48,380 bases of DNA from positions 1 to 48,380 of the forward strand of contig DAIEHR010000202.1 of assembly GCA_027353465.1 (NCBI GenBank). Reading direction: 5' to 3'. Origin of the DNA: Acetobacteraceae bacterium. Its GTDB lineage: Bacteria > Pseudomonadota > Alphaproteobacteria > Acetobacterales > Acetobacteraceae. Below the pieces are notes generated by a model that was not told the origin of the DNA, did no database searches, and was given only the letters and a program-made list of their open reading frames with translations. How positions within the stretch are numbered: position 1 is the stretch's first letter; each line of letters starts with the position of its first letter. Positions 17,333-26,846 of the stretch are shown piece after piece. The translations under genes were made by a program, and so were the position numbers.

Positions 17333-18211
17333 ATGTATATATCGTTCGATCTGCTAAGTAACGCCCTGGTGTCCGGGTTGCTTTTGGGTGGCTTTTACGC
17401 GGCCGTCACGATCGGGATATCGATCTCGTTCGGGATGCTTGACATCGTCAACATCGCGCATCCCGCATTTATAATTTTGGGATCCTATACCGCGTACATC
17501 GCCAACAGCGTCTTCGGGTTCGACCCGATCCTTAGTAGCATTGTCCTTATGCCTGCGTTCTACCTGTTGGGCGTAGCGATATACTATATTTACGACATAT
17601 CCTTCGAGCGACGAGGGGATACCTCGATCCGCGGTCTCGCGTTCTTTTTCGGCCTATTGTTCATTACGGAAGTTACGTTGGTGCTGGTGTTCGGAGTCGA
17701 TTATCGGCTGGTGGACGCGCCCTATATCGGCCCCAGCATCCACCTTGGCGTCGTTGATCTGCCGTTGCGACTGCTGATTCCGTTCATGGTGTCGATGGCG
17801 CTGGTCGGTGGACTGCAACTCTACATCTCCCGCACCTTCATCGGCCGAGCGATCCAGGCGGTGGCGCAGGATCCGTCGGCGCTGCGCTTGATGGCCGCCG
17901 ACCCCAGCCGGATAAAGCAGATCGCCTTTGGACTGTCGATTGCCACTGCCTCGGTCGCCGGGGCGATCCTGATCATCATCCAACCCGTGGAACCGTCGAT
18001 CGCGCGGGATTATATCGGCCGAATCTTTGCAATCTGCGTGATGGGCGGGCTCGGCAGTTTCGGTGGCACGGTGCTCGCCGCAATCATCCTCGGGATCATG
18101 GAAAGTCTGACCTCCACTTTCTATGGTCCGTCGTGGTCCCCGGCCGTGGCATTCGGATTTCTCTTGCTAACGCTCGCGGTTCGGCCCGCTGGCTTGTTTG
18201 GGCGCCGCTGA
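17333..18211 (+). CDS. livH: Branched-chain amino acid-type ABC transporter permease LivH
   Basis: A 292-residue polytopic inner-membrane protein of the LivH family, with about eight hydrophobic segments. Typical features are NALVSGLLLGGFYAAVTIGISISFGMLDIVNIAHPAF at the N-terminus, the cytosolic EAA-like loop FIGRAIQAVAQDPSALRLM, which contacts the ATPase, and GGLGSFGGTVLAAIILGIMES near the C-terminus. It forms a heterodimeric channel with LivM for a substrate delivered by a periplasmic binding protein (branched-chain amino acids, amides, or aromatic acids in relatives). Its TGA overlaps the livM ATG by one base (TGATG). No ATPase or binding-protein gene is adjacent. A weak purine stretch (AAGCGAAG) precedes the start. 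Confidence 0.9.
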   Translation: MYISFDLLSNALVSGLLLGGFYAAVTIGISISFGMLDIVNIAHPAFIILGSYTAYIANSVFGFDPILSSIVLMPAFYLLGVAIYYIYDISFERRGDTSIRGLAFFFGLLFITEVTLVLVFGVDYRLVDAPYIGPSIHLGVVDLPLRLLIPFMVSMALVGGLQLYISRTFIGRAIQAVAQDPSALRLMAADPSRIKQIAFGLSIATASVAGAILIIIQPVEPSIARDYIGRIFAICVMGGLGSFGGTVLAAIILGIMESLTSTFYGPSWSPAVAFGFLLLTLAVRPAGLFGRR

Positions 18212-19176
18212 TGAATGGAAATATCCGCTTTGGAATATTGTCGCTGATTGTTGCCGCTGCCACGTTCGCCGTAGCGCTGTTGATTGGCAACGCCTATGTG
18301 TTTTTTGCCGGCTACGTCGTGTTGCAATACATCGTATTGGCGACGGCATGGAATATCTTAGGTGGATTCACCGGCTATGTGAATTTCGGCACCGCCGCAT
18401 TCTTCGCGCTGGGTGCTTACTCAACCGTGTTGTTGCACAAAACCGTTCCAATGCTGCCGTTGCCTGTCATGATGGCGGTCGGCGGCCTGATTTCCGGCCT
18501 TGTCGGCTTGGGCATGGGGTATCTGACGCTACGATTGAAGGGCACGTTCTTTTCCATCGCCACGCTCGCTATGGCTGTCGTCGCGCAGACGCTGATTACC
18601 AACTGGAACTTCGTCGGCGGGTCGCGGGGCGCCTATATTATCAGACCATCGGTCTCCCCCATTTTCACGGGGGATTACATCCAATACCTGTTCGTTGTGA
18701 TGTTGCTGCTGTCGGTCATCTCCGTCTTGATCGCGCGGTCAATTCAGCACTCCAAACTGGGATATGGCTTTGCCGCCATTCGCGACGATGAAGTCGCGGC
18801 GGAGGCCACCGGAGTGCCCACGCTGAAGTTGAAGCTAATCGCAACGGCTTTGTCGGGGGCGCTGATGGGCATGGCCGGTGCGCCATTGCCGTATTACGTA
18901 ACGTACCTCGATCCGGCGTCGGGCTTTAGCCTCAGCTATGCGGTCAACACGATCGCGATGCCCCTGATTGGGGGAACTGCCACATGGCTTGGTCCGGTGA
19001 TCGGCGCTGTTTTGTTGGCCACGCTGCAACAGGTTGCAACGGTAACGATTTCTTCGGCGCTTTCATTGCTGTTGGTCGGCGTCCTGCTGGTCGTTTTTGT
19101 TATCGCCGCGCCGAAAGGGATTGTTGGCTGGTTCAGCCCGCGAATTCAACCAAACCGACCGAGCCCCGCGGAATGA
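18211..19176 (+). CDS. livM: Branched-chain amino acid-type ABC transporter permease LivM
   Basis: A 321-residue permease of the LivM family with about nine to ten hydrophobic segments. The signature YVVLQYIVLATAWNILGGFTGYVNFGTAAFFALGAY is close to the start. The cytosolic coupling loop SKLGYGFAAIRDDEVAAEATGV lies mid-protein, followed by GGTATWLGPVIGAVLL near the end. Start 18211 is taken because it overlaps the LivH stop (TGATG); the frame is open for 26 codons upstream but those lie inside livH. It pairs with LivH. The operon ends here at a perfect hairpin, so the ATP-binding subunits must be encoded elsewhere, if the system is functional. Confidence 0.9.
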   Translation: MNGNIRFGILSLIVAAATFAVALLIGNAYVFFAGYVVLQYIVLATAWNILGGFTGYVNFGTAAFFALGAYSTVLLHKTVPMLPLPVMMAVGGLISGLVGLGMGYLTLRLKGTFFSIATLAMAVVAQTLITNWNFVGGSRGAYIIRPSVSPIFTGDYIQYLFVVMLLLSVISVLIARSIQHSKLGYGFAAIRDDEVAAEATGVPTLKLKLIATALSGALMGMAGAPLPYYVTYLDPASGFSLSYAVNTIAMPLIGGTATWLGPVIGAVLLATLQQVATVTISSALSLLLVGVLLVVFVIAAPKGIVGWFSPRIQPNRPSPAE

Positions 19177-19233
19177 TCTGCGATCGGCATTTCGAGCGGC
19201 ACAACCAGAGCCTGGGCGCCAGCAGCGGGCAGC

Positions 19234-19258
19234 CCCAGAGCGATATCTTCGCTCTGGG
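19234..19258. terminator. Bidirectional hairpin between livM and cysI
   Basis: Perfect 10-bp arms CCCAGAGCGA (19234-19243) and TCGCTCTGGG (19249-19258) with a 5-nt loop TATCT. It lies between convergent livM and cysI stops. There is no T run. Confidence 0.6.
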
Positions 19259-19273
19259 CAACGTTTGGCGGCT

Positions 19274-20977
19274 TCACGCAGCTCCAGCTGCGCCAGAGAC
19301 ATTGTGGTGGAAGTCCAGGCCGGCGACGGTTCTTGCGACGGCCCCACACCTTACGGCGTAGTCACCGAAACACTCACCATCGAAGCGTTCCGCCGAATAG
19401 GCCGCGAACAGCGGCGAAAGAATCGAAACGACTTCGTCTCCATCCACGTCACCGCGATATAGCTTGTTCAGCCGGGCGCCGTCGCGAGAGCCGCCGAGAT
19501 AAAGATTATAGATGCCGGGCATCCGGCCGACCAAGCCGATCTCCGAAAGGTAAGGCCGCGCGCAGCCGTTCGGGCAGCCGGTCATGCGGATGGTGATATC
19601 GTCCTCCCGCAGGCCGAAGCGGTCCAATTCGTCCTCCAGGCGGGAGACGAGATCGGGCAAGTAGCGCTCGCTTTCGGCCAAGGCCAATCCGCAGGTTGGC
19701 AATGCGACGCAGGCCATGGCGTTACGGCGCAAACCGCCGGCAGGCAGATCCAGCCCGTATTCCCGCAACAGAGCGTCAACCCTTGCGCGCGAAGCGGCCG
19801 GAATATCGGCCAGGATCAGGTTCTGATTCGGCGTCATGATAAAACGGCCGATGTTCAGTTCGGCGATCTGATGCAACCCCGCCATCATGCGCCCGCGGAC
19901 GCGGCCGTTTTCCACGAACAGGGTGAAATGCCCGGAGCCATCGGCCTCCATCACCCAGCCTAGACGGTCGCCCGTGGAGGTAAACGAAAAGGCCCGAGCA
20001 GGTTCCAGCTTCACGGCCAGCCGTTCGTTCACCAGCGCGGCGAAGCGGTCGATACCCATGCCGTCGATGGTGTATTTCAGTCGGGCGTGTTTACGGTTGG
20101 ATCGATCACCGTAGTCGCGCTGAACCGTCACAACCTGTTCCGCGACATGGACCGCATGTTCCGCCAGGCAAAATCCGATCACGTCTCCGGCTCGGGGATA
20201 GGTTTCCGGTTCGCCGTGCGTCATTCCCATGCCGCCGCCCACGACCACGTTATATCCGACGATCCGATCCTGTTCGACAATCGCGATCAGCCCGAGGTCG
20301 TGAGCAAACACATCGACATCGTTATGCGGCGGCAGCGCCACGGCGATCTTGAACTTGCGCGGCAGATAGGTCCGACCGAGGATTGGCTCGTCCTCGACGA
20401 CTCCGCCGGCTACTTTTTCTTCGCCCAGCCAGATCTCGTGCCATGCACGGGTGCGCGGTAGCAGATGGATGGACAGGTCACGGGCCAAGCCACTGACCGT
20501 GGCGTGCAGGTCTGGCCGCCACGGATCGGCGGTGGCAATGACGTTACGGTTAACGTCGCCACATGCCGCAATAGTGTCCATCAGGTCTTCGTGGAGACCC
20601 TGCATCAAAGGCTTGAGGTTGCCCTTCAGGATGCCGTGGAACTGGACCGTTTCCCGGGTGGTCAGGCGGATCGTCCCATTGGCACGCTCGACCGCCAGCT
20701 TTTCCACTTTCAGCCATTGCTTGGGCGACAGGATGCCAGCGGGCACGCGCATCCGGACCATGAAGCTGAAGGCTTTTTCCATGCGCTGCTTGCCGCGTTC
20801 GCCACGCAGGTCGCGGTCATCCTGCTGGTAGAAGCCGTGGAATTTCGTCAATTGGGTATCGTCATCCGCCAGCGCGCCCGTTTCAGCGTGGGTCAGGCCG
20901 TCGGCGATAGTACCGCGAAGGAGGTTGCTGGCGAGTTTGATGCGTTCGTTCGCGGAGAGGGGGCGTTCGGTGTCCAT
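19274..20977 (-). CDS. cysI: Sulfite reductase hemoprotein subunit CysI
   Basis: A 567-residue siroheme/[4Fe-4S] enzyme that reduces sulfite to sulfide by six electrons in assimilatory sulfur metabolism. The two cluster-binding motifs are present: C-x5-C in ACVALPTCGLA and C-x3-C in TGCPNGCARPY. The siroheme/sulfite basic patch region (RLTTRETVQFHGI; CGDVNRNVIATADP) is intact. The length matches the E. coli CysI (about 570). It starts 41 bp downstream of cysJ on the same strand, with AAGGA about 10 nt before the ATG. It receives electrons from CysJ, and its siroheme comes from the pathway fed by the SUMT gene at the head of this operon. CysJ rather than ferredoxin as donor is supported by the linkage. 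Confidence 0.95.
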   Translation of the reverse strand: MDTERPLSANERIKLASNLLRGTIADGLTHAETGALADDDTQLTKFHGFYQQDDRDLRGERGKQRMEKAFSFMVRMRVPAGILSPKQWLKVEKLAVERANGTIRLTTRETVQFHGILKGNLKPLMQGLHEDLMDTIAACGDVNRNVIATADPWRPDLHATVSGLARDLSIHLLPRTRAWHEIWLGEEKVAGGVVEDEPILGRTYLPRKFKIAVALPPHNDVDVFAHDLGLIAIVEQDRIVGYNVVVGGGMGMTHGEPETYPRAGDVIGFCLAEHAVHVAEQVVTVQRDYGDRSNRKHARLKYTIDGMGIDRFAALVNERLAVKLEPARAFSFTSTGDRLGWVMEADGSGHFTLFVENGRVRGRMMAGLHQIAELNIGRFIMTPNQNLILADIPAASRARVDALLREYGLDLPAGGLRRNAMACVALPTCGLALAESERYLPDLVSRLEDELDRFGLREDDITIRMTGCPNGCARPYLSEIGLVGRMPGIYNLYLGGSRDGARLNKLYRGDVDGDEVVSILSPLFAAYSAERFDGECFGDYAVRCGAVARTVAGLDFHHNVSGAAGAA

Positions 20978-21018
20978 GTCCCGGTGTCCTTCGGGTTACA
21001 ATACGGGGGGGAGACTTC

Positions 21019-22758
21019 TCAATACACGTCGAGCAAATAACGACCATCGCGCCGTATCGCGTCGAGTTCGGCCTTTGCACTGGCCTGATCCTGGTTGCCC
21101 TGGTCGGCCAGGACGCGCAATACGGTAGCATGCACGTCCTTTGCCATCGCGCTGGCATCGCCGCAGATATAAAGCCCAGCGCCATCCCGCAGCCAGGCAT
21201 AGAGGTCCGCTCGCCTTTCCCACAGCAGATCCTGGACGTAGCGCTTTTCAGGCTGGTCGCGGGAAAACGCGACGTCGAGCCGGGAGAGAAGGCTGCTCTT
21301 GAGCCAATCCTGCAATTCCAGCTGATACAGGAAATCGTGAGTGTAGTGCCGGTGTCCGAATACCAACCAATTCCGCCCGCGGGCTCCGACGGCCTCGCGC
21401 TCCTGCAGGAATGCTCGGAATGGCGCCAAGCCGGTACCGGGGCCGACCATGATGATCGGGCGGCCGTTGTCCACAGGAAGACGGAAGTGCGGGTTGGACC
21501 GGTGGAAGACCTTTAGCTTATCGCCCTCGCGGTGGCGGGCAACGATGTCGAGCGACGCTACACCCCGGCGTTCTCGACCATGCGAGGTGTATCGCAAACC
21601 CGCTACCAGCAAGTGAGCTTCCTCGCCCACAGCCTTGCGGCTGGAAGCGATCGAGTAATAGCGCGGTGCCAAGGGGCGGAGCAGTGCGGTCAGTTGCTCC
21701 GCCGACAGCCGGCCCGGGGCGAGTTCCAAAAGATCGATGATCTGGCGCCCCGCGGCCCAGTCGGCTGGCAGTGGCTGGATACCGGTGTCGCGGGCGAAGT
21801 TCTCAATCTGCTGGCCGGTCAGGGTGGCGATGTCGAGCCGGTGGGTCAGGGCGGTGAGAAGCGTGTCGTCACCGGATAGGCCGGCGGCTTGCAGCACGGC
21901 CTCTACCTGTGCCGGGTCGTTGGAGGCGACGACGCCCAGGGAATCCCCTGGTTCGTAGGCAATCGCGGAACCTTCCAGCGAAATCGCGATGTGATGTGTG
22001 TCAGAGGTGGACCGGCTGCCTGTCAAACGCAGATGTTCGGTTATTTCGGCCTCGAACGGGTGTGCGCGGCTGGCCGATTCGGTGTTGGGGCGCGCGAAAT
22101 CGACGTGGATCACGGACGCCGAGGCGTCCTTGACGCCGATTTCCGCATTCAGTCGATCCAGCGTCGAGTCGATCCAGCCGGTCGCCGGGGTTGCGAAATC
22201 CAGGTCGCAATCGATGCGGTCGGCGATGCGGATGCCCCCGAGAGTTGCGAGGCGTTCGTCGATCGCGCGTCCGATCTGGCAGAACTGGGCGTAAGCGCGA
22301 TCGCCCAGCGCGAGAACCGCGAACCGGGTCTTTTCGAACCGAGGAGCATCGTCCGCCATTAGCGCCTCATAGAAGTCGATAGCGCGTTGCGGCGGGTCGC
22401 CCTCGCCCCAGGTGGACGCCACGATCAGCAGGTTTTCGGTGGCGGCCGCTTGCGCCGGGGTGAAGTCGGCCATGTCGATGACCTTGGGCGCGAAGCCCAG
22501 CTTCGCGGCGGCCTTGCGTAGCTGTGCGGCCAGCGCTTCGGCGTTGCCCGATTCGGTGCCGAACAGGATGGTCAACGGGGCACGCTTCGCCGGCGGTGCG
22601 GCGGGAACGACGGCTTCAGGATCATTTGCGGCCTGAATTCCGGCGAGATAGCCGGACAGCCAGGCTCTTTGCTCTGGTGTCGTGACCGAGATGACGCGGT
22701 TCAGTGCGGCGATATGCTCGTCGGCGAATGGCGCGGTAGCGGGCAACATGGGTGGCAT
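21019..22758 (-). CDS. cysJ: Sulfite reductase flavoprotein subunit CysJ
   Basis: About 579 residues. An N-terminal flavodoxin domain binds FMN (ILFGTESGNAEALA, VASTWGEGDPPQ, LGDRAYAQFC). It is followed by an FAD-binding ferredoxin-reductase module (RYYSIASS, the R-x-Y-S FAD motif) and an NADPH domain (MVGPGTGLAPFRAFLQER, FGHRHYTHDFLY, YICGDASAMAKDVH), ending in DVY as in E. coli CysJ. It moves electrons from NADPH to CysI. The ATG at 22758 is preferred, since GAAGGA lies 6-7 nt upstream; the in-frame ATG at 22776 lacks a ribosome site and would overlap the upstream SUMT gene by 8 bp. It sits between SUMT and cysI in one operon. Confidence 0.94.
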   Translation of the reverse strand: MPPMLPATAPFADEHIAALNRVISVTTPEQRAWLSGYLAGIQAANDPEAVVPAAPPAKRAPLTILFGTESGNAEALAAQLRKAAAKLGFAPKVIDMADFTPAQAAATENLLIVASTWGEGDPPQRAIDFYEALMADDAPRFEKTRFAVLALGDRAYAQFCQIGRAIDERLATLGGIRIADRIDCDLDFATPATGWIDSTLDRLNAEIGVKDASASVIHVDFARPNTESASRAHPFEAEITEHLRLTGSRSTSDTHHIAISLEGSAIAYEPGDSLGVVASNDPAQVEAVLQAAGLSGDDTLLTALTHRLDIATLTGQQIENFARDTGIQPLPADWAAGRQIIDLLELAPGRLSAEQLTALLRPLAPRYYSIASSRKAVGEEAHLLVAGLRYTSHGRERRGVASLDIVARHREGDKLKVFHRSNPHFRLPVDNGRPIIMVGPGTGLAPFRAFLQEREAVGARGRNWLVFGHRHYTHDFLYQLELQDWLKSSLLSRLDVAFSRDQPEKRYVQDLLWERRADLYAWLRDGAGLYICGDASAMAKDVHATVLRVLADQGNQDQASAKAELDAIRRDGRYLLDVY

Positions 22759-22768
22759 TTCGTTTCCT

Positions 22769-23593
22769 TCAGCCATTTGCCCGGACTGGCGCGGTCCGGG
22801 GCTCGACGGTCATGGGTTCGATCTGCTGCCAGTCCGCCAGTAGCGGGCGCAGCGCGATGGTTGGGCCGACCAGAACCAGCGTCGGGGTGCCGGGCGGGAT
22901 ATTGGCGACGGCCGAGGCGGCTTCAGCGAGGGTGCAAATACGGACGTCCTGGTTGGAACAGGTGGCGTTGCCGATCAGGGCCATCGGTTCCGCTGGCGCG
23001 CGTCCAGCCTGAATCAGGCGCTCGGCAATCTGGGCGATGCGCCGACGCGCCATGTAGAATACCAGGACCTCGGAACCGCGGGACAGGGCGGCCCAATCTA
23101 CATCGGCCAGTTCGCCGCTGGAGTCGTGGCCGGTCGCAAAGGCCACGCTGCGTGCCAGCCGGCGGTGGGTCAGCGGAATGCCAGCAGCAGCGGTGCCGCC
23201 AATGCCGGCGCTGATTCCCGGGACGATGCGGAACGGAATGCCCGCAGCCGCGAGGGCCAGTGCCTCCTCGCCTCCGCGCCCGAACACCAGCGGATCTCCG
23301 CCTTTCAGGCGGACCACGCGAAGGCCCTGCCGCGCAAGCTGTATCAGTCGGTCGTTGATGCGCAGTTGCTGGGTGCGGATGCCGCCGGCGCGCTTGCCTG
23401 CCATCTCTAGCCGAGCGGCCGGAGCCATCGAGAGGATTGCGTCGGAGATCAGGGCGTCGTGGAGGATAATTTCGGCCTGACCGAGGGCATAAGCGGCGTG
23501 CAGCGTCAGCAAGCCGGGGTCGCCGGGACCGGCGCCCACCAGCCAGACGGAGCCGGGGTCGAAAGCTGGACCGACAAGACGGGGAAAATCCAT
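22769..23593 (-). CDS. cobA: Uroporphyrinogen-III C-methyltransferase (SUMT, CobA/CysG C-terminal type)
   Basis: A 274-residue SAM-dependent methylase that converts uroporphyrinogen III to precorrin-2, the precursor of siroheme (and of cobalamin). Family signatures are VWLVGAGPGDPGLLTL (about residues 17-32), VRLKGGDPLVFGRGGEE and the GIPLTHR stretch. It is a single-domain SUMT without the CysG oxidase/chelatase half. Start 23593 was chosen because GAGG lies about 10 nt upstream and the conserved N-terminus follows directly; the frame extends 29 codons further upstream without homology. Linkage to cysJ and cysI shows its job is siroheme supply for sulfite reductase. The dehydrogenase/ferrochelatase step is not in the window. 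Confidence 0.92.
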   Translation of the reverse strand: MDFPRLVGPAFDPGSVWLVGAGPGDPGLLTLHAAYALGQAEIILHDALISDAILSMAPAARLEMAGKRAGGIRTQQLRINDRLIQLARQGLRVVRLKGGDPLVFGRGGEEALALAAAGIPFRIVPGISAGIGGTAAAGIPLTHRRLARSVAFATGHDSSGELADVDWAALSRGSEVLVFYMARRRIAQIAERLIQAGRAPAEPMALIGNATCSNQDVRICTLAEAASAVANIPPGTPTLVLVGPTIALRPLLADWQQIEPMTVEPRTAPVRANG

Positions 23594-23665
23594 CGCGTAT
23601 ATTGCCTCGGGACGCCCAAAAGGGGCGCCACACCTTCTGTAGGAGGATATTTTTCGCCGAATAGC

Positions 23666-23683
23666 AATATGGCGCGGCATATT
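23666..23683. promoter_or_regulatory. Near-perfect palindrome in the SUMT/malic enzyme divergent region
   Basis: An 18-bp palindrome AATATGGCGCGGCATATT (16 of 18 positions symmetrical), placed 73 bp upstream of the SUMT start and about 140 bp upstream of the malic enzyme start. A second, smaller one (ACCCGA-AA-TCGGGT, 23705-23718) follows. It could be the operator of a dimeric regulator of sulfite reductase or malic enzyme expression. No protein is assigned. Confidence 0.4.
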
Positions 23684-23821
23684 TAGGGAAATTTTTGTCG
23701 TTTCACCCGAAATCGGGTTGGGACTTCCATTTCTTCGGTTGGCGGGGTAAAATCAACCTTATGTTGCCACCGCGCGGCCACGCCACCATGGTGGGCCCAG
23801 AAACCGACCCGGACTCAGAAA

Positions 23822-26107
23822 ATGATGGACGAAGATTTCCGTAAGGCCGCGCTCGACTACCACCGGCTTCCACGGCCTGGAAAACTCGCGATCGAGCCAA
23901 CCAAGCGCATGGCCACGCAGCGTGACCTGGCATTAGCCTATTCGCCCGGCGTGGCGGCGGCTTGCGAGGCTATCAAGGCCGATCCGAACGCCGCCTATGA
24001 CTATACGACACGGGGCAACCTGGTTGGTGTGATCTCTAACGGCACCGCCGTCCTGGGATTGGGCAATATCGGCGCGCTAGCCGGTAAGCCGGTGATGGAG
24101 GGCAAGGCCGTTCTGTTCAAGAAGTTCGCCGGCATCGACGTGTTCGACATCGAGGTGGACGCCACCGATCCGGCGCGCTTCTGCGATGTGGTTGCGGCCT
24201 TGGAACCCACCTTTGGCGCGATCAACCTGGAAGACATCAAAGCGCCAGAGTGCTTTGCGATCGAGGCCGAGCTGCGTGCGCGAATGAAGATCCCGGTCTT
24301 CCATGACGATCAACATGGCACCGCGATCACTGTGGCCGCTGCCGTGCGTAACGGTCTGCTGTTGCAGGGCAAGGAACTGACCGACGTCAAACTGGTCACG
24401 TCCGGCGCGGGCGCGGCGGCCCTGGCGTGCGTCGATTTGCTGGTATCGATGGGCCTGAAGCCTGAGAACGTAACACTGACTGACATCAAGGGCGTGGTCG
24501 CCAAGGGCCGCCCGGATATGCTGCCGAACATGGCCAGGTATGCCCGCGATACCAACGCGGCGACATTGCACGATGCGCTACCGGGCGCTGATATTTTCAT
24601 GGGTTTGTCCGCGCCGGGGGTTCTGAAGGCGGAATGGCTGCCGCTGCTGGCCGATAGGCCGCTCATCCTGGCGCTGGCGAATCCCGACCCCGAAATCGAT
24701 CCCGCCCTGGTCTCCGCCGCGCGGCCCGACGCGATCATTGCAACGGGTCGCAGCGACTATGCCAACCAGGTCAACAATGTGCTGTGTTTCCCCTTCATCT
24801 TCCGCGGGGCGCTGGATGTTTGGGCATCCACGATCAATGAGGCGATGAAGATCGCCGCCGTCGAGGCGATCGCGAAGCTCGCCCGGGTTGAGGCCAGCGA
24901 AGTCGTGGCCGCCGCTTATGGCGGGTCTGCCCCGGTCTTCGGGCCTGATTACATCATTCCAAAGCCATTCGATCCGCGTTTGATCCTGGAGATCGCGCCG
25001 GCTGTCGCCCGGGCGGCGATCGAGAGCGGGGTCGCTCGGCGGCCGATCACCGATTTCGTGGCCTACCAACATGACCTGGAGCGGTTCGTCTTCCGTTCGG
25101 GCTATTTGATGCGTCCGGTGTTTGAGGCAGCGATGCGCGATCCGAAACGGGTGGTGTTCGCGGAAGGTGAAGACGAACGCGTGCTGCGGGCCGCGCAAAC
25201 GCTGATAGATGACGCGATCGCCAGGCCGATTCTGTTGGGACGGCGGGATGTGATCGCGGCGAAAGTCAAAGAGATGGGGCTTCGGCTCAACCTAGGCCAT
25301 TCCGTTCAGATACTGGATCCGGCGGCCGATCGGGATGTGTTCGACCGGTTGATTCCAGAGTATCAGCGTCTGGCCGGCCGACACGGCACACCCCCAGATC
25401 CCGCGGCTCGGCGATTGGCGACGCGGCCGTCGGTGGCGGCAGCGATGCTGCTGCATGACGGGCAGGCTGATGCGGCGATTTGCGGCGGAACGGGCGCCTG
25501 GTGGCGACAAATTCAGTATGTCCTGCCAATCATTCCGCGCCGGTCGGACGTCAACCGGGTCTACGCACTCTCCTGCCTGATCATCCCCTCCGGCGTGCTG
25601 TTCATCTGTGACACGTTCATGGTGGTTGATCCCACGGCCGAACAGATCACCGAGATGACCTTGCTGGCAGCGGAAGAAGTGCGCGGTTTCGGGCTGACTC
25701 CGAAGGCGGCGCTGGTGTCACACTCCAGCTTCGGCGCCAGCGACAGCCAGTCGGCGCGCAAGATGCGCCAGGCGCTAGCGATGATTCGGGCCAGGGCGCC
25801 CGGGTTGGAGATTGACGGTGAGATGCACGCCGACGCGGCGCTGGTGCAGGCGATCCGCGACAAGGCGGTGCCCGACAGCCGCCTGACCGGAACGGCAAAT
25901 CTGCTGATCATGCCGACCTTGGATGCGGCAAATATTTCCTTCAACGTGCTGAAGGCGGCGGCGGACGGATTGCCCGTGGGACCGATCCTGCTGGGAATGT
26001 CCAAGCCAATCCACGTGGTGGTGCCCAGCGTGACCGCACGGGGCATCGTCAACCTGAGCGCCTTGGCGGTAGTCGAAGCGCAGGAACAAGCTGGCGTGGT
26101 CGGATAA
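23822..26107 (+). CDS. maeB: NADP-dependent malic enzyme with C-terminal phosphotransacetylase-like domain
   Basis: A 761-residue MaeB-type enzyme that oxidatively decarboxylates malate to pyruvate and NADPH. The N-terminal malic-enzyme domain (about 1-165; [40 protein letters not shown]) contains the metal-site motif EDIKAPECF. It is followed by the NAD(P) domain ([16 protein letters not shown]) and then a phosphotransacetylase-like domain (about 430-760; [24 protein letters not shown]-type [14 protein letters not shown]). The PTA part in this class is regulatory (acetyl-CoA sensing) rather than catalytic. ATG 23822 and ATG 23825 are both possible starts. The gene is monocistronic here and divergent from the SUMT-cys operon. 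Confidence 0.95.
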   Translation: MMDEDFRKAALDYHRLPRPGKLAIEPTKRMATQRDLALAYSPGVAAACEAIKADPNAAYDYTTRGNLVGVISNGTAVLGLGNIGALAGKPVMEGKAVLFKKFAGIDVFDIEVDATDPARFCDVVAALEPTFGAINLEDIKAPECFAIEAELRARMKIPVFHDDQHGTAITVAAAVRNGLLLQGKELTDVKLVTSGAGAAALACVDLLVSMGLKPENVTLTDIKGVVAKGRPDMLPNMARYARDTNAATLHDALPGADIFMGLSAPGVLKAEWLPLLADRPLILALANPDPEIDPALVSAARPDAIIATGRSDYANQVNNVLCFPFIFRGALDVWASTINEAMKIAAVEAIAKLARVEASEVVAAAYGGSAPVFGPDYIIPKPFDPRLILEIAPAVARAAIESGVARRPITDFVAYQHDLERFVFRSGYLMRPVFEAAMRDPKRVVFAEGEDERVLRAAQTLIDDAIARPILLGRRDVIAAKVKEMGLRLNLGHSVQILDPAADRDVFDRLIPEYQRLAGRHGTPPDPAARRLATRPSVAAAMLLHDGQADAAICGGTGAWWRQIQYVLPIIPRRSDVNRVYALSCLIIPSGVLFICDTFMVVDPTAEQITEMTLLAAEEVRGFGLTPKAALVSHSSFGASDSQSARKMRQALAMIRARAPGLEIDGEMHADAALVQAIRDKAVPDSRLTGTANLLIMPTLDAANISFNVLKAAADGLPVGPILLGMSKPIHVVVPSVTARGIVNLSALAVVEAQEQAGVVG

Positions 26108-26176
26108 AGCCGCGGGGCATGGCAGGAAATAGTCGGAATTTGGCCGTGTTTCGCTTCAATCCATCGCCCATTATCG

Positions 26177-26195
26177 GTCATTGCGGGGCAATGAC
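26177..26195. terminator. Short perfect hairpin after maeB
   Basis: 8-bp arms GTCATTGC (26177-26184) and GCAATGAC (26188-26195) with a 3-nt loop. It lies 70 bp after the maeB stop and 40 bp before the J-domain gene. There is no T run; it may end the maeB transcript or sit in the leader of the next gene. Confidence 0.4.
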
Positions 26196-26234
26196 AGGTA
26201 GGGCCGTGAAGCAGCGCAAGCGCGCCACCTGACC

Positions 26235-26675
26235 ATGATTTGGTTTCTGTTTGGCGTCATCATACTGTTTGTTTTGATCGGGGGAGCGTCGGCATTTGAG
26301 CGGTCTTCAGTCACCTCGATCAAAACTCTGCTTGCATGGGTCGTTGCACTTGGCGGCCTAAGTCTGGCGCTGCTGCTGGTCTTGTCTGGTAAGGGCGGTA
26401 TCGCGCTTGGGGCGCTTACCCTATTCGGGCCATTGCTGTATCAGAAGTGGCGATCCATGCGGGTCCAGCGACCTGACGGGCCAAAGGTCAAACGCGGTTC
26501 GGACACGATGACCCGGCAGGAGGCATTTGAGATTCTGGGCCTCCCGCTCACCGCCTCGGAGATCGATATCCGGGAAGCTTATCACCGGTTAATGCGGGGG
26601 GTTCATCCCGATGCCGGTGGGTCTGACTGGCTGGCTTCCAGGATCAATCAGGCTCGCGATACTCTGTTGAGGTGA
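26235..26675 (+). CDS. Membrane-anchored J-domain protein
   Basis: A 146-residue protein with two N-terminal hydrophobic segments (residues 2-19 and 29-68) and a C-terminal J domain (about 92-146). The J domain has the catalytic HPD at 124-126 in MRGVHPDAGG, preceded by the helix IREAYHRLM. The arrangement (short membrane anchor, then C-terminal J domain) resembles Tim14/Pam18-like and other bacterial membrane DnaJ-like proteins. These stimulate a Hsp70/DnaK at the cytosolic membrane face. The client is unknown. No dnaK is adjacent. Confidence 0.85.
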   Translation: MIWFLFGVIILFVLIGGASAFERSSVTSIKTLLAWVVALGGLSLALLLVLSGKGGIALGALTLFGPLLYQKWRSMRVQRPDGPKVKRGSDTMTRQEAFEILGLPLTASEIDIREAYHRLMRGVHPDAGGSDWLASRINQARDTLLR

Positions 26676-26768
26676 ACTTCTAGTCCCTTTATCGAAATGG
26701 CGATCCGGAAACCGGTCAACGAGTCTCAGTTCGATTCCCGCGTCTGGACGGCGGGAGTGAGGGCGATA

Positions 26769-26794
26769 CCGGAGCCTGTTTCGATAGGTTCCGG
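26769..26794. terminator. Bidirectional hairpin between the J-domain gene and phosphohexomutase
   Basis: The arms CCGGAGCCT (26769-26777) and AGGTTCCGG (26786-26794) form a 9-bp stem with one G-T pair and an 8-nt loop. They lie in the convergent gap. A second hairpin TCCCGC/GCGGGA (26736-26741, 26751-26756) is just to its left. Confidence 0.5.
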
Positions 26795-26846
26795 ACCGCT
26801 TAGTCTCCCCGATCTCCAGCAATCGATCCACTGCGATTCCGTCAAC

